From the NCBI RefSeq assembly GCF_001695855.1, contig NZ_MBSS01000021.1:1-64000 (forward strand): a stretch of 64,000 nt of DNA, in the 5' to 3' direction. The notes under the pieces were generated by a model. That model searched no databases. It was not told the origin of the DNA and worked only from the letters and a program-made list of their open reading frames with translations. Below are positions 38,992 to 46,626 of this stretch, in pieces. Within the stretch, counting starts at the first letter, position 1. Each line of letters starts with the position of its first letter. A program made the position numbers and the translations under genes. This DNA is from Ensifer sp. LC163 (lineage in GTDB: Bacteria; Pseudomonadota; Alphaproteobacteria; Rhizobiales; Rhizobiaceae).

Positions 38992-39035
38992 GAATATTCG
39001 GAATAGAATATTCGAATATTCCTTGCTGCATATTC
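38992..39035. promoter_or_regulatory. Operator array GAATATTC upstream of vapBC
   Basis: The palindrome GAATATTC occurs at 38992-38999, 39006-39013 and 39014-39021. The last two are fused into one 16-bp palindrome, and a half site, ATATTC, follows at 39030-39035. The array ends 12 nt before vapB. Type II antitoxins autoregulate through such palindromes, often cooperatively with the toxin. Confidence 0.7.
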
Positions 39036-39046
39036 GGTAGAAAGCC

Positions 39047-39292
39047 ATGGCGCTCTATATTCGTGACGATACAGTCGACGATCTCGCTTCCGAGCTCCAG
39101 AAACTGTCCAAGGCTCCTAACAAGACAGAGGCCGTTCGGCGCGCCTTGCAGCATGAACTCGATCGCATCCGGCAAGAAGTGCCGTTACGCGAGCGCGTCG
39201 CAAAAATTCAAGACAAGTTCAGAGCGCGTATGGGGTCGAACAAGCCCAACTTTGACATGAAGCGCTTCACCGACGAGATGTGGGAACTCTGA
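39047..39292 (+). CDS. vapB: VapB-family antitoxin
   Basis: An 81-residue antitoxin (MALYIRDDTVDDLASELQKLSKAPNKTEAVRRALQHEL), matching the VapB/PSK-type fold in which a short beta strand and two helices bind DNA. The acidic C-terminal part, KRFTDEMWEL, would wrap the toxin. Its stop overlaps the vapC start (TGATG), the usual arrangement. It is expressed from a promoter covered by GAATATTC palindromes. Confidence 0.88.
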   Translation: MALYIRDDTVDDLASELQKLSKAPNKTEAVRRALQHELDRIRQEVPLRERVAKIQDKFRARMGSNKPNFDMKRFTDEMWEL

Positions 39293-39729
39293 TGTTTCTG
39301 GACGCCTCTGTGATCGTGGCGGTGTTGGCCGGCGAGGAAGATGCTGGTTATCATCTCTCCAAAATCGAGATGTCAAAGACGCCAATCTTTTATTCGTCAC
39401 TTGCTGTGTTCGAAGCGGTGATCAGCCTGGCACGTATCATTGCCATCTCGCACAACGGCGACCAGGCTCCAACGCCACCGGATATCATCGAACTGGCGCA
39501 GGAGAGTGTTGCGCAATTCCTTGAAGCAATCGATGGGCAAGAAATGACTATCAGCGGATCCCTGCACCGCGCAGCAATTGAGGCGGCACGCAACTATGGT
39601 CGCTTTGTCGGCCATCCGGCGCGGCTGAATTTCGGCGATTGTTTCGCTTATGCTTGTGCGAAGTCCCAGCATGTGCCGCTTCTGTTCAAAGGCGATGACT
39701 TTTCCCGGACAGATATCGATGTTGCCTGA
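39292..39729 (+). CDS. vapC: VapC-family PIN-domain toxin
   Basis: A 145-residue PIN-domain ribonuclease. Acidic residues expected for Mg2+ binding are present at MFLDASVIVAVLAGEED and in NFGDCFAYACAK. The tail, PLLFKGDDFSRTDI, is characteristic of VapC. ATG 39292 overlaps the vapB stop by 1 nt. VapC toxins cut tRNA or rRNA. In rhizobia this kind of pair (ntrPR-like) can affect symbiotic metabolism, which is family knowledge, not shown here. Confidence 0.9.
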   Translation: MFLDASVIVAVLAGEEDAGYHLSKIEMSKTPIFYSSLAVFEAVISLARIIAISHNGDQAPTPPDIIELAQESVAQFLEAIDGQEMTISGSLHRAAIEAARNYGRFVGHPARLNFGDCFAYACAKSQHVPLLFKGDDFSRTDIDVA

Positions 39730-39882
39730 GATCGCCAGCCGGGACGACGCCAAGCCGTAGACAGCTGACCAATACCTTGTCCTGAATAGCAGCCAGCGTC
39801 CTGAACCCGGCACCGTCGCCGGAATGCAACGCGGCGTGTGGCCGTTCGGCGCCACAAGGCTGAGGCCGGAGTTCCGTCCGCC

Positions 39883-39913
39883 AACCGTTTCCCGGTCAGA
39901 CCGGGAAACGGTT
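39883..39913. terminator. Perfect 14-bp hairpin between vapC and the quinone reductase gene
   Basis: AACCGTTTCCCGGT (39883-39896), loop CAG, and the exact complement (39900-39913) lie between two convergent genes and could serve both. No T-run follows. The rest of the 247-bp gap shows nothing else. Confidence 0.6.
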
Positions 39914-39976
39914 CAATGGCGAAGCGCAAGAGCTAGTGAAGCCGCTTCTGCAAATTTCATCTGCAACGCTGCACGG

Positions 39977-40774
39977 CTACTCGGCTGCATCTTGCCGATC
40001 GATGTGGAGGGCGAAGCCGCGATCACTCGGATTGGCGAGGTCTGGACGGAGCTCAAGGCTGGGGATGAGATAGTCGCCGCCGTTCTGACGCCGGTAGGGG
40101 ATAGGCGGCGTGGTCGAAAGGGAGCGCATCCGCTCGCGCAGGCGCTCCGCAACCACCTCGAAGCCGGCCGCGTCGATGCGATCGACCCGGTAGGCCACAA
40201 AAGGCGGCAGCACATCATATCCCGGATAGTAGAGGATGCCGTGGTTGATGGGGAACAGCAGGTCGTCGATCGGTCCGTTGACCCCGCGGGCGGAGTAGTG
40301 CTCCTGCCAGCCGCCGGTGGTGACGATCAACATCGCCCGCTTGCCCTTGAACGCGCCTTCGCCAAACCGGTCGCCCCAATAGGTGTCGTTGTGCTCGCCG
40401 ACACCATAGGCAAATCCGTAGGCATAGACCCGATCCACCCAGCCCTTCAGGATCGCCGGCATCGTGTACCACCAGAGCGGAAACTGCAGGATGAGTGTGT
40501 CCGCCCACAGAAGCTTCTCGTGTTCCGCCTTCACATCCTCGGTCAGCATGCCGGCCACGAAGGCCTCTTTCGATGCGCGACTCGGCTTGAACTGGGTGTC
40601 GGCTGCAAGCGAAGGGAAGTCGGCCCGATCGACTTCGGATTTCCATTTGTCGGCATAGAGGTCAGAGACCTGGACTTCGTGGCCCTGGGCCTCGAGTTCG
40701 CGGATGGCGACGTCGCGCAGCGCACCGTTCAGCGAACGTGATTCCGGATGGGCGAAAACAAGCAGAACTTTCAT
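39977..40774 (-). CDS. NAD(P)H dehydrogenase (quinone), flavodoxin-like fold
   Basis: A 265-residue flavoprotein of the NQO1/MdaB/YheR family. It has MKVLLVFAHPESRSLNGALRD, LQFPLWWYTMPAILKGWVDRVYAYGFAYG and IVTTGGWQEHYSARG. It would reduce quinones by two electrons at FMN/FAD and so limit redox cycling. ATG 40774 gives the canonical start. The C-terminal about 60 residues extend past the core. It is divergent from a LysR gene, with an inverted repeat between them. Confidence 0.9.
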   Translation of the reverse strand: MKVLLVFAHPESRSLNGALRDVAIRELEAQGHEVQVSDLYADKWKSEVDRADFPSLAADTQFKPSRASKEAFVAGMLTEDVKAEHEKLLWADTLILQFPLWWYTMPAILKGWVDRVYAYGFAYGVGEHNDTYWGDRFGEGAFKGKRAMLIVTTGGWQEHYSARGVNGPIDDLLFPINHGILYYPGYDVLPPFVAYRVDRIDAAGFEVVAERLRERMRSLSTTPPIPYRRQNGGDYLIPSLELRPDLANPSDRGFALHIDRQDAAE

Positions 40775-40807
40775 GGTCAGCATTCCTGTGATGAGAAACC
40801 GACCCCT

Positions 40808-40840
40808 GATGTAGACAACGGCCAATTGCTTCACTACATC
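40808..40840. promoter_or_regulatory. Inverted repeat GATGTAG-N19-CTACATC, candidate LysR site
   Basis: Seven-base arms at 40808-40814 and 40834-40840 lie in the 94-bp region between the divergent quinone reductase and LysR genes, 28 nt before the LysR start. The location fits a shared operator. Confidence 0.45.
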
Positions 40841-40868
40841 TTGGAAATGCATATGATTGCGCCGAAAA

Positions 40869-41783
40869 ATGGATAAATCCGATATCACGCTCGAACGCAT
40901 GCGGACATTCGTGCGCGTTGCCGAGCGCGGCAGCCTGTCAGCCGTTGCGCGGGAGCTTGGGGTCGGTCAGTCTACGGTCACGCGGCAATTGCGCGAACTG
41001 GAGGAGGCGCTGGGTGTGCCTCTCGTCAGCCGAACGACCCGGCGCGTGACGATGACCGACGAGGGCAACCGTTACTATGCCAACAGCGTCCAGATCCTGC
41101 GCTTGGTGGAGCAGGCGGGTGATGAGGCACGCGCCACCGGTGGTGCCTCGGCTGGCACAATCCGGGTCTCCTGCACCGCGGCCCTCGGTGTTCTGCACGC
41201 CACGCGACTGATCTTTGCCTTTCAGGAGCGATACCCGGATATCGGCGTCGATCTCAGCCTGACGGACGAGCGCATCGATCTGGTGCGGGAGGGCATCGAT
41301 ATTGCGCTTCGGCTGGGGCCGCTCACCGACAGCTCGATGAAATTGCGGGCACTGGGGCAAAGCCAGCGTCTGCTGGTTGCCGCGCCGGACTATCTCGCCA
41401 AGCGAGGAACGCCGATCGTTCCTCGGGACCTCTCGGAGCATGAAGGCGTCCGCATGTCGAACGTGGCGGGCAGCGACCTGCTGGAGCTTCACGGGAAGAC
41501 CGGTGAGCGACATTTGGTGCCTTTCCACGGGCGTCTACGCGTAGACCACGGGCTGGCGGCACGCGAGGCGCTCGTCGCCGGCCGAGGCATCGCCCCCGCC
41601 CACCGATGGCTTGTCGACGACCTGCTTGCCTCCGGCCGGTTAAAGGCGATCTTTCCGGACTATTTCCTGCCAGCCGTGCCGCTGAGCATGCTGATCGTGC
41701 CGGAGCGTGCGGGCATTACCCGGGTGAGGTTGCTTGTCGATTTTTTTGCCGAGCGGATCAGCGACATTCCGGGCCTTGAGTGA
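40869..41783 (+). CDS. LysR-family transcriptional regulator
   Basis: A 304-residue LysR protein. The HTH is at residues about 5-64 (MRTFVRVAERGSLSAVARELGVGQSTVTRQL) and the effector domain is from about 90 (GTIRVSCTAALGV). ATG 40869 is the natural start. It resembles the group that regulates neighbouring quinone reductases or oxidoreductases. Its target is most likely the divergent gene. Confidence 0.92.
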   Translation: MDKSDITLERMRTFVRVAERGSLSAVARELGVGQSTVTRQLRELEEALGVPLVSRTTRRVTMTDEGNRYYANSVQILRLVEQAGDEARATGGASAGTIRVSCTAALGVLHATRLIFAFQERYPDIGVDLSLTDERIDLVREGIDIALRLGPLTDSSMKLRALGQSQRLLVAAPDYLAKRGTPIVPRDLSEHEGVRMSNVAGSDLLELHGKTGERHLVPFHGRLRVDHGLAAREALVAGRGIAPAHRWLVDDLLASGRLKAIFPDYFLPAVPLSMLIVPERAGITRVRLLVDFFAERISDIPGLE

Positions 41784-41890
41784 CTGGCGTTGCGCCGATG
41801 TGCGACCGGTCATGGTCGTCAGGGACGTTTGAGCGATCCCGCGTCGGCTGAGGCCAGCGAAACACATTTCACCGGGTCGAAACGCTTGAT

Positions 41891-42958
41891 CTAATGGAGC
41901 CGCAGAACCTCGTTCCAGCGGGCAATCAGCCTGGATCGCTTGACCTGATCGAGATAGACCATCAGTCCGGGGCTGACGGGCACCGGACGCAGTTGCGCGC
42001 CGAGCATTTCCTGCATGGTGTTGGCGGTGTTTTCACCCGCGACTTCAGGGCTGACCGCGGGGATCTGCAGTTGCCGCGCCATGATCGTCTGGCCCTCCTT
42101 GGACATGAAAAATTCCAGGTAGCGGCGGCCGAGGTCGGGCGAGGCGGATGCTTGCGGCACGAGGCCGATCCGTGACATCACGACGGTGTAGTCCTTGGGC
42201 AGCATGATGCCGACATCCGGGTGTCGGGCTGCCCAATCGGCCGCGTAGGAGCCGAGGATGTTGTAGCCGAGCACGAACCGCCCGTCGGCGACACGCTCCA
42301 GAATGGCCTGGCTGGTGGAATAGAGTTTGACGCCGGCAGCACCCATGGCCTGGATGACATCCCAGATGTCGCCGAACTGTTCCTGGTCGCGCGACATGAA
42401 GAGAAAGCCAACGCCGGAACGCTCGATGTCATAGGTGCCGATCCGGCCGAAGACATCGGCGCCCTGGCGCTTGAGGTAGGCGACGAATTCGGCGCGCGTC
42501 GAAGGCGGTGCTTCCTTGGTAAAGCTCGGCTTGTGATAGACGAAGACCGCCGGCTCGAAGGTCAGCGCATAGGCGGTGTTGCGCCAGTTGGCCCAGGCCG
42601 GCCAGCGGCCGCTCATCGGCAGGTCGCTGCGCTGGGCATAACCGTCGTTGCTCAGCTTGACTTGCAGGTCCATGGCAGACGAGAAGGCAAAATCTGCGGT
42701 CTTCAAGCCGGCGTCGGTTTCCTTGACGATCCGGTCGTAGATCTCACCCGTCAGCATATCCTCATAGCGCACCGCGACATCCGGATTGGCTTTTTGAAAG
42801 CCGAGGATCATCGGCTTGGCGAGCGGTTCGTCGAGCGAGGAATAGACGACGAGCGTCCTGGCGTCGGGGGTGCCCGAAAGAGAGGGGAAAATGACCGGTG
42901 CGGCTAGAAGCAGCCGCGGACAGAGGACGAAAAAGAGAAGAGAAATCAAGTACCGCAT
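41891..42958 (-). CDS. Periplasmic binding protein (iron(III)-type family) divergent from a TctDE-like system
   Basis: A 355-residue exported binding protein. The signal peptide, MRYLISLLFFVLCPRLLLAAP, is cut near residue 20. The family-1/Fbp-like pattern TLVVYSSLDEPLAKPMILGFQKANPDVAVRYED comes next, then FMSKEGQTIMARQLQIP near the end. No permease adjoins it. It is divergent from the response-regulator gene, so it probably feeds ligand information to the sensor kinase and is not a transport component. That role is inferred from position. Confidence 0.85.
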   Translation of the reverse strand: MRYLISLLFFVLCPRLLLAAPVIFPSLSGTPDARTLVVYSSLDEPLAKPMILGFQKANPDVAVRYEDMLTGEIYDRIVKETDAGLKTADFAFSSAMDLQVKLSNDGYAQRSDLPMSGRWPAWANWRNTAYALTFEPAVFVYHKPSFTKEAPPSTRAEFVAYLKRQGADVFGRIGTYDIERSGVGFLFMSRDQEQFGDIWDVIQAMGAAGVKLYSTSQAILERVADGRFVLGYNILGSYAADWAARHPDVGIMLPKDYTVVMSRIGLVPQASASPDLGRRYLEFFMSKEGQTIMARQLQIPAVSPEVAGENTANTMQEMLGAQLRPVPVSPGLMVYLDQVKRSRLIARWNEVLRLH

Positions 42959-43035
42959 AAATCCACAATGCCTCAGCGCGTCGCCGTTCACAAGCAAGCC
43001 AACGGCGGATAGAGTGGAGCGGGGAGTAGAGACAA

Positions 43036-43713
43036 TTGCGCATTTTGCTTGTTGAAGACAATCAGGTCCTTGCCGAAGGCCTGTCGACCATCCTGCGTGG
43101 TAGCGGCTACGCGGTCGACGTCGTCAGTGACGGCGCGTCTGCCCATGCGGTTGCCGCCGCCGAGACGTTTGATCTGGTGATCCTCGACCTGAACTTGCCC
43201 GAGATGGACGGGCTCGACGTGCTGAGGGCGATGCGTGCCCGGCAGAACAGCGCGGCGGTGTTGATCCTGACAGCGCGCGGCACGCCGGAGGAGCGCGTGA
43301 AAGGCCTCGATCTCGGCGCCGACGATTACATGATCAAGCCGTTCGATATCGGCGAGTTCGAAGCGCGCGTGCGCGTGCTGCTGCGCCGGCAGGCGGGATT
43401 GCGGGCGTCGACCGTCAGCTACGGCAACGTCTCGCTCGACCTCAATGCGCGCAGCTTTTCCTCCGCCGGTGCGCCGATTGAAATCCCGGCGCGCGAACTG
43501 GGCCTGCTCGAGCTTCTGTTCATGCGCGCTGGCAAGGTGGTTGCGAAGGAGGCGATCATGCAATCGCTGACCGGCTTTGACGACGATCTGAGCCCGAATG
43601 CAATCGAACAATATGTCAGCCGCCTCAGAAAGCGATTGGCTCCACATGGCCTGACGGTCAGAACCGCACGCGGTATCGGCTACTATCTCGACAAGACGGC
43701 CGGCCCCGAATGA
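43036..43713 (+). CDS. OmpR-family response regulator, TctD-like
   Basis: A 225-residue regulator. The receiver domain (about 1-115) has the acidic pair in LLVEDNQ, phospho-acceptor Asp in VILDLNLPEMDG and Lys in MIKPFD. The DNA-binding wing domain (about 125-220) has VSRLRKRLAPHGLTVRTARGIGYYL. The start is TTG 43036 with GGGGAG upstream. It overlaps the kinase gene by ATGA. Similarity to TctD makes the tctCBA operon 4.5 kb away the expected target. Confidence 0.9.
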   Translation: MRILLVEDNQVLAEGLSTILRGSGYAVDVVSDGASAHAVAAAETFDLVILDLNLPEMDGLDVLRAMRARQNSAAVLILTARGTPEERVKGLDLGADDYMIKPFDIGEFEARVRVLLRRQAGLRASTVSYGNVSLDLNARSFSSAGAPIEIPARELGLLELLFMRAGKVVAKEAIMQSLTGFDDDLSPNAIEQYVSRLRKRLAPHGLTVRTARGIGYYLDKTAGPE

Positions 43714-45089
43714 GGGCGGCGGTCTATTCCCTTCGCCGCAGGCTGCTCGGCTGGCTGTTGATCTCAACCGCCGTCATCGGCGTCATCGCGCTGACGGATA
43801 CCTACCGCGAGGCGGTGGCGACAGCCAATGTCGTGTCGGATCGCGTTCTCGCCGGTTCGGCTCTCGCCATCGCCGAGCGCGTGGTTGTGGCCGAGGACGG
43901 TTCGCTCGAGGTCGACATCCCCTATGTGGCGCTCGAGATGCTGACATCGGCGGCACAGGATCGCGTCTTCTACCGTGTCGACGGGCCGCCGGGGCAATTC
44001 ATCACCGGCTACCAGACCCTGCCTTCCCTTGAGGAAGCCCCCGGCAGCTCGACGAGCTTTGCCGACTCCTCGTTCCGCGGCGAGCCGATCCGGATCGCCG
44101 CCCTTCGCCGCTCGGCCTCGACCGGCATCAACTCGGTTCCCTTCGTCGTGACGGTGGCTGAAACGACGATCGCCCGCCGACAACTGGCGCAGACGATTCT
44201 GGTCAGATCTGCCCTGCGTCTCGGCCTGATGATCGCCGGTGCGGCCGTCATCGTCTGGATTGCCGTTACCTTTTCGCTTAGGCCGCTCTACCGGTTGGGT
44301 GATGCGATCGCGGAGCGGAGCCCCGACGACCTGCATCCGATCGGCGAACGCGTGCCCAACGAAGTCCAGGGCCTTGTCGATACGGTCAACTCGTTCATGG
44401 GGCGTCTGCAGTCGGCGCTCGACGCGCTGCGCAATTTTACCGGAAACGCAAGTCACCAGTTGCGCACGCCGCTCGCAATCATCCGCACGCAGCTGGCACT
44501 GGCGCAGCGCGCAGGCTCGATCGAGGACACGAAGAAAGCAGTGAAAAAGGCTGACGAGGCCGTGGCGAACGCCGAGCGCATCCTGGCGCAGCTCCTGCTG
44601 ATGGCGAAGATCGACGCCGCCGGCAAGGATGAGGCGCGAAAATTGGAGCGTATCGATCTGGTCGAATTGACGCGCGGCATCACGGCCGAACATGTTCCCG
44701 CCGCCGGAGACGCGGGCATCGATCTGGGGTTCGATGGCGAGGGCGAAGCCTTCGTCCGCGCCGAGCCTTTGCTGATCGGCGAGATGCTGAAGAACCTGAT
44801 CGGCAACGCGCTGCTCTACGCGGGGCGGGGCGCGGAGGTGACGACGCGGGTGAGCGAAAAGGAAGGCGTCGTATCCCTGGAGGTCGAGGACAGCGGACCA
44901 GGCATCAGGCCGGAATTGCGCGAGAGCGTGCTGAGACGTTTTCAGCGCGGCGCCAGCGAGGCTCCAGGAACGGGGCTCGGTCTGCCCATCGTCGAGGAAA
45001 TTGCTGCCCTTTACGGAGCCCGAACCAGTCTGACCGATGGAGCGGGTGGACGTGGGCTTAAGGTTGCCATCCTGTTTCCGGCCGGATGA
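43710..45089 (+). CDS. Sensor histidine kinase, TctE-like
   Basis: A 459-residue kinase. The first membrane segment is near residue 10-28 and is followed by a periplasmic 2CSK_N-type domain (about 30-165). The second segment is near 170-190 (SALRLGLMIAGAAVIVWIAV), then a HAMP-like linker and the H-box NASHQLRTPLAIIRTQLAL. ATP-binding boxes are LIGNALLYAG, VEDSGPGI and GTGLGLPIV. All catalytic boxes are intact. With the regulator gene it forms a TctDE-type system. Confidence 0.92.
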   Translation: MRAAVYSLRRRLLGWLLISTAVIGVIALTDTYREAVATANVVSDRVLAGSALAIAERVVVAEDGSLEVDIPYVALEMLTSAAQDRVFYRVDGPPGQFITGYQTLPSLEEAPGSSTSFADSSFRGEPIRIAALRRSASTGINSVPFVVTVAETTIARRQLAQTILVRSALRLGLMIAGAAVIVWIAVTFSLRPLYRLGDAIAERSPDDLHPIGERVPNEVQGLVDTVNSFMGRLQSALDALRNFTGNASHQLRTPLAIIRTQLALAQRAGSIEDTKKAVKKADEAVANAERILAQLLLMAKIDAAGKDEARKLERIDLVELTRGITAEHVPAAGDAGIDLGFDGEGEAFVRAEPLLIGEMLKNLIGNALLYAGRGAEVTTRVSEKEGVVSLEVEDSGPGIRPELRESVLRRFQRGASEAPGTGLGLPIVEEIAALYGARTSLTDGAGGRGLKVAILFPAG

Positions 45090-45162
45090 GCAAGGCGGGC
45101 CGGTCAGTCCTTATCCAGCGCAGACAAAATAGGGCAGGCCGGACAAGGACTGGAATAGCGCT

Positions 45163-45381
45163 TTAGCGGCTGCGCTGGCCGAAGAGGGAAGCTGTTTCGC
45201 GGGTCTGGACCCGAAGCATCGCGTTCCAAAGCTGAAGAACGAAACGCGGCTGGAACTGGCTCGCAAGCTTGCGCTGCGACAACATGATAAATCTCCGATA
45301 GTTTTGGATGGCGGACATATAGTCGATCGCAGATGCAATTGCCAGAGCGGTGACGCCGTGGCAGCCCTGCGCGGCAAGCAT
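45163..45381 (-). CDS. Possible small hypothetical protein
   Basis: A 72-codon frame, MLAAQGCHGVTALAIASAIDYMS through FQPRFVLQLWNAMLRVQTRETASLFGQRSR. Third codon positions are GC-rich, as in real genes of the window. The sequence is mostly helical and not recognised. It lies between the kinase gene and the truncated permease copy, on the opposite strand to the kinase. No clear ribosome-binding site. Confidence 0.3.
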   Translation of the reverse strand: MLAAQGCHGVTALAIASAIDYMSAIQNYRRFIMLSQRKLASQFQPRFVLQLWNAMLRVQTRETASLFGQRSR

Positions 45382-45433
45382 ATGTCGAAATGCTACCGGG
45401 GACGGTGAAATGTGTGGGCGCCGACAATAAAAT

Positions 45434-45630
45434 GCCGGGATGATTTTCATCATCCCGGCCAGTTGGCTCATTGGGAGAACAGGTCTTCTTTGGAGGATCA
45501 GGCTTTCTTGCGGTTCTTCTGTCGATAGACGTCGATCACGACGGCGGCGACGATGATCAGGCCCTTGACGATCTCCTGATAGTAGGCGTCGATCTGCAGG
45601 AAGTTGAAGCCGGATGACGTTGAGAATGCC
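45434..45630 (-). pseudogene. Truncated copy of the inositol permease 3' end
   Basis: Nucleotides 45434-45617 are nearly identical to 46563-46745, the tail and terminator of the intact permease gene. They include the codons ...DAYYQEIVKGLIIVAAVVIDVYRQKNRKKA, the stop (45499) and the terminator stem. Upstream of that block the match soon breaks: compared with the functional gene, 4 nt are missing near 45615 (CTCAACGTCA versus CTCGGCGTCATGAC), shifting the frame, and homology fades by about 45630. It is a decayed paralogue fragment on the far side of a toxin-antitoxin module. Confidence 0.8.
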
Positions 45631-45789
45631 GGGGATGCCACGGGCAGCGGCGATCAACGCAATGCGCTGGTGAAGCGTCGAAAGGCGGGTGTGCAAGAAC
45701 GTTGGCTATGCAAGTCGGGCCGGAACATCTGTTCCGGCGCCGCGAGCTTCGTCCACTTTTATCGTGCAAGAACCAAAGCTGGCCCTGGT

Positions 45790-46065
45790 TCAACGATCCT
45801 CGCGGGTATGCCATACGCGCAGAACATAGATTGTCGACTGTTGAATCTCGTAGCGGATCTCATAATGCCCAACGAGGATTCGGCGGACTTCGCGAGGCGC
45901 AAACTCTTCGAGCTTCTCTCCAAGTCGCGGCTGTTCAATCAGGCGCGTCGGTGCAGTCGTCAACGATAGAACCGTGCGTGCGGCCGCCCGCCGATTAACA
46001 GGAGCGAGAAACTCGAAGAGGCGTGCGAGATCACCGAGGGCCTTGCTTGTCCATTTAGCCTGCAT
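45790..46065 (-). CDS. ParE/RelE-family toxin
   Basis: A 91-residue toxin (MQAKWTSKALGDLARLFEFLAPVNRRAAARTVLSLT). It has the family C-terminal block VRRILVGHYEIRYEIQQSTIYVLRVWHTRE. ParE-type members poison gyrase and RelE-type members cut mRNA. The helix-rich N-terminus and lack of a clear RelE catalytic set favour ParE. It starts at the TGATG junction with the antitoxin stop (46065). Confidence 0.85.
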   Translation of the reverse strand: MQAKWTSKALGDLARLFEFLAPVNRRAAARTVLSLTTAPTRLIEQPRLGEKLEEFAPREVRRILVGHYEIRYEIQQSTIYVLRVWHTREDR

Positions 46066-46325
46066 CAGAGCGGAACAGAGAGCGGCTTGTCGTTGTCCAG
46101 ACTATCGGCCCAGGCTTGCACGGCCTGATGGTCAATGACTTGACCGGCGTCCACGTCCGCGAGCGCCTCAAGTGTGAGCAGGCGTCGTTCATCCTCTTGG
46201 TCCACCCAGGCCGTGAGTGCCTGCTTGATGATCCAGCCGCGCGAACGTTCCAGCCGGCTAGCCAGCTGATCTACCCTCTCCGCAAGCGGCAGCGGAACAT
46301 GCGCTGTCAGTACTTTGGTTTCCAT
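46065..46325 (-). CDS. Ribbon-helix-helix antitoxin
   Basis: An 86-residue antitoxin. The RHH domain is in the first 45 residues (VLTAHVPLPLAERVDQLASRLERSRGWIIKQALTAWVDQ), followed by an acidic C-terminal arm that would bind the toxin. It precedes the toxin with a 1-nt overlap. The upstream ATTAA repeats at 46346-46378 are the probable operator. Confidence 0.85.
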   Translation of the reverse strand: METKVLTAHVPLPLAERVDQLASRLERSRGWIIKQALTAWVDQEDERRLLTLEALADVDAGQVIDHQAVQAWADSLDNDKPLSVPL

Positions 46326-46345
46326 CGAACATCTCCGACCTATCG

Positions 46346-46378
46346 GACTTAATCATAGTGATTAAATACGATTAAGTC
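46346..46378. promoter_or_regulatory. Operator-like inverted repeats of the RHH antitoxin
   Basis: GACTTAATC (46346-46354) and GATTAAGTC (46370-46378) are exact complements, with another GATTAA at 46360-46365 between them. The site is 21 nt upstream of the antitoxin start. Beyond it, 46380-46555 shows no gene. Confidence 0.6.
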
Positions 46379-46555
46379 GAGGCGCTGTTCGTCCCTGATG
46401 GGGCCAACGGCTTTGCTGGCATCAAGCCGGGGCAGTGTCCGCGAAATTCACCGTGATACACACGTTTGGCAAATGGTTTGCCGATCACTTCTGTCAAACA
46501 CCAAGAGCGAGGTTGCCTGCCAGCTTCCAAATGGCGCCGGTAGCACCACGGATAC

Positions 46556-46590
46556 AAAAAAGGCCGGGATGATTTTCATCATCCCGGCCA
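46556..46590 (-). terminator. Rho-independent terminator of the inositol transporter operon
   Basis: On the minus strand GGCCGGGATGA pairs with TCATCCCGGCC and is followed by TTTTTT (the A-run at 46556-46561). It lies 37 nt beyond the permease stop. The same stem, with a poorer T-run, is preserved in the truncated copy at 45434-45460. Confidence 0.85.
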
Positions 46591-46626
46591 GTTGGCTCAC
46601 CGGGAGAACAGGTCTTCTTTGGAGGA

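Noticed and set aside
45619-45789. Extension of the truncated permease copy further upstream
   Set aside because: After the 4-nt deletion near 45615 only a few residues still resemble a permease. Beyond about 45630 no alignment could be sustained by eye.
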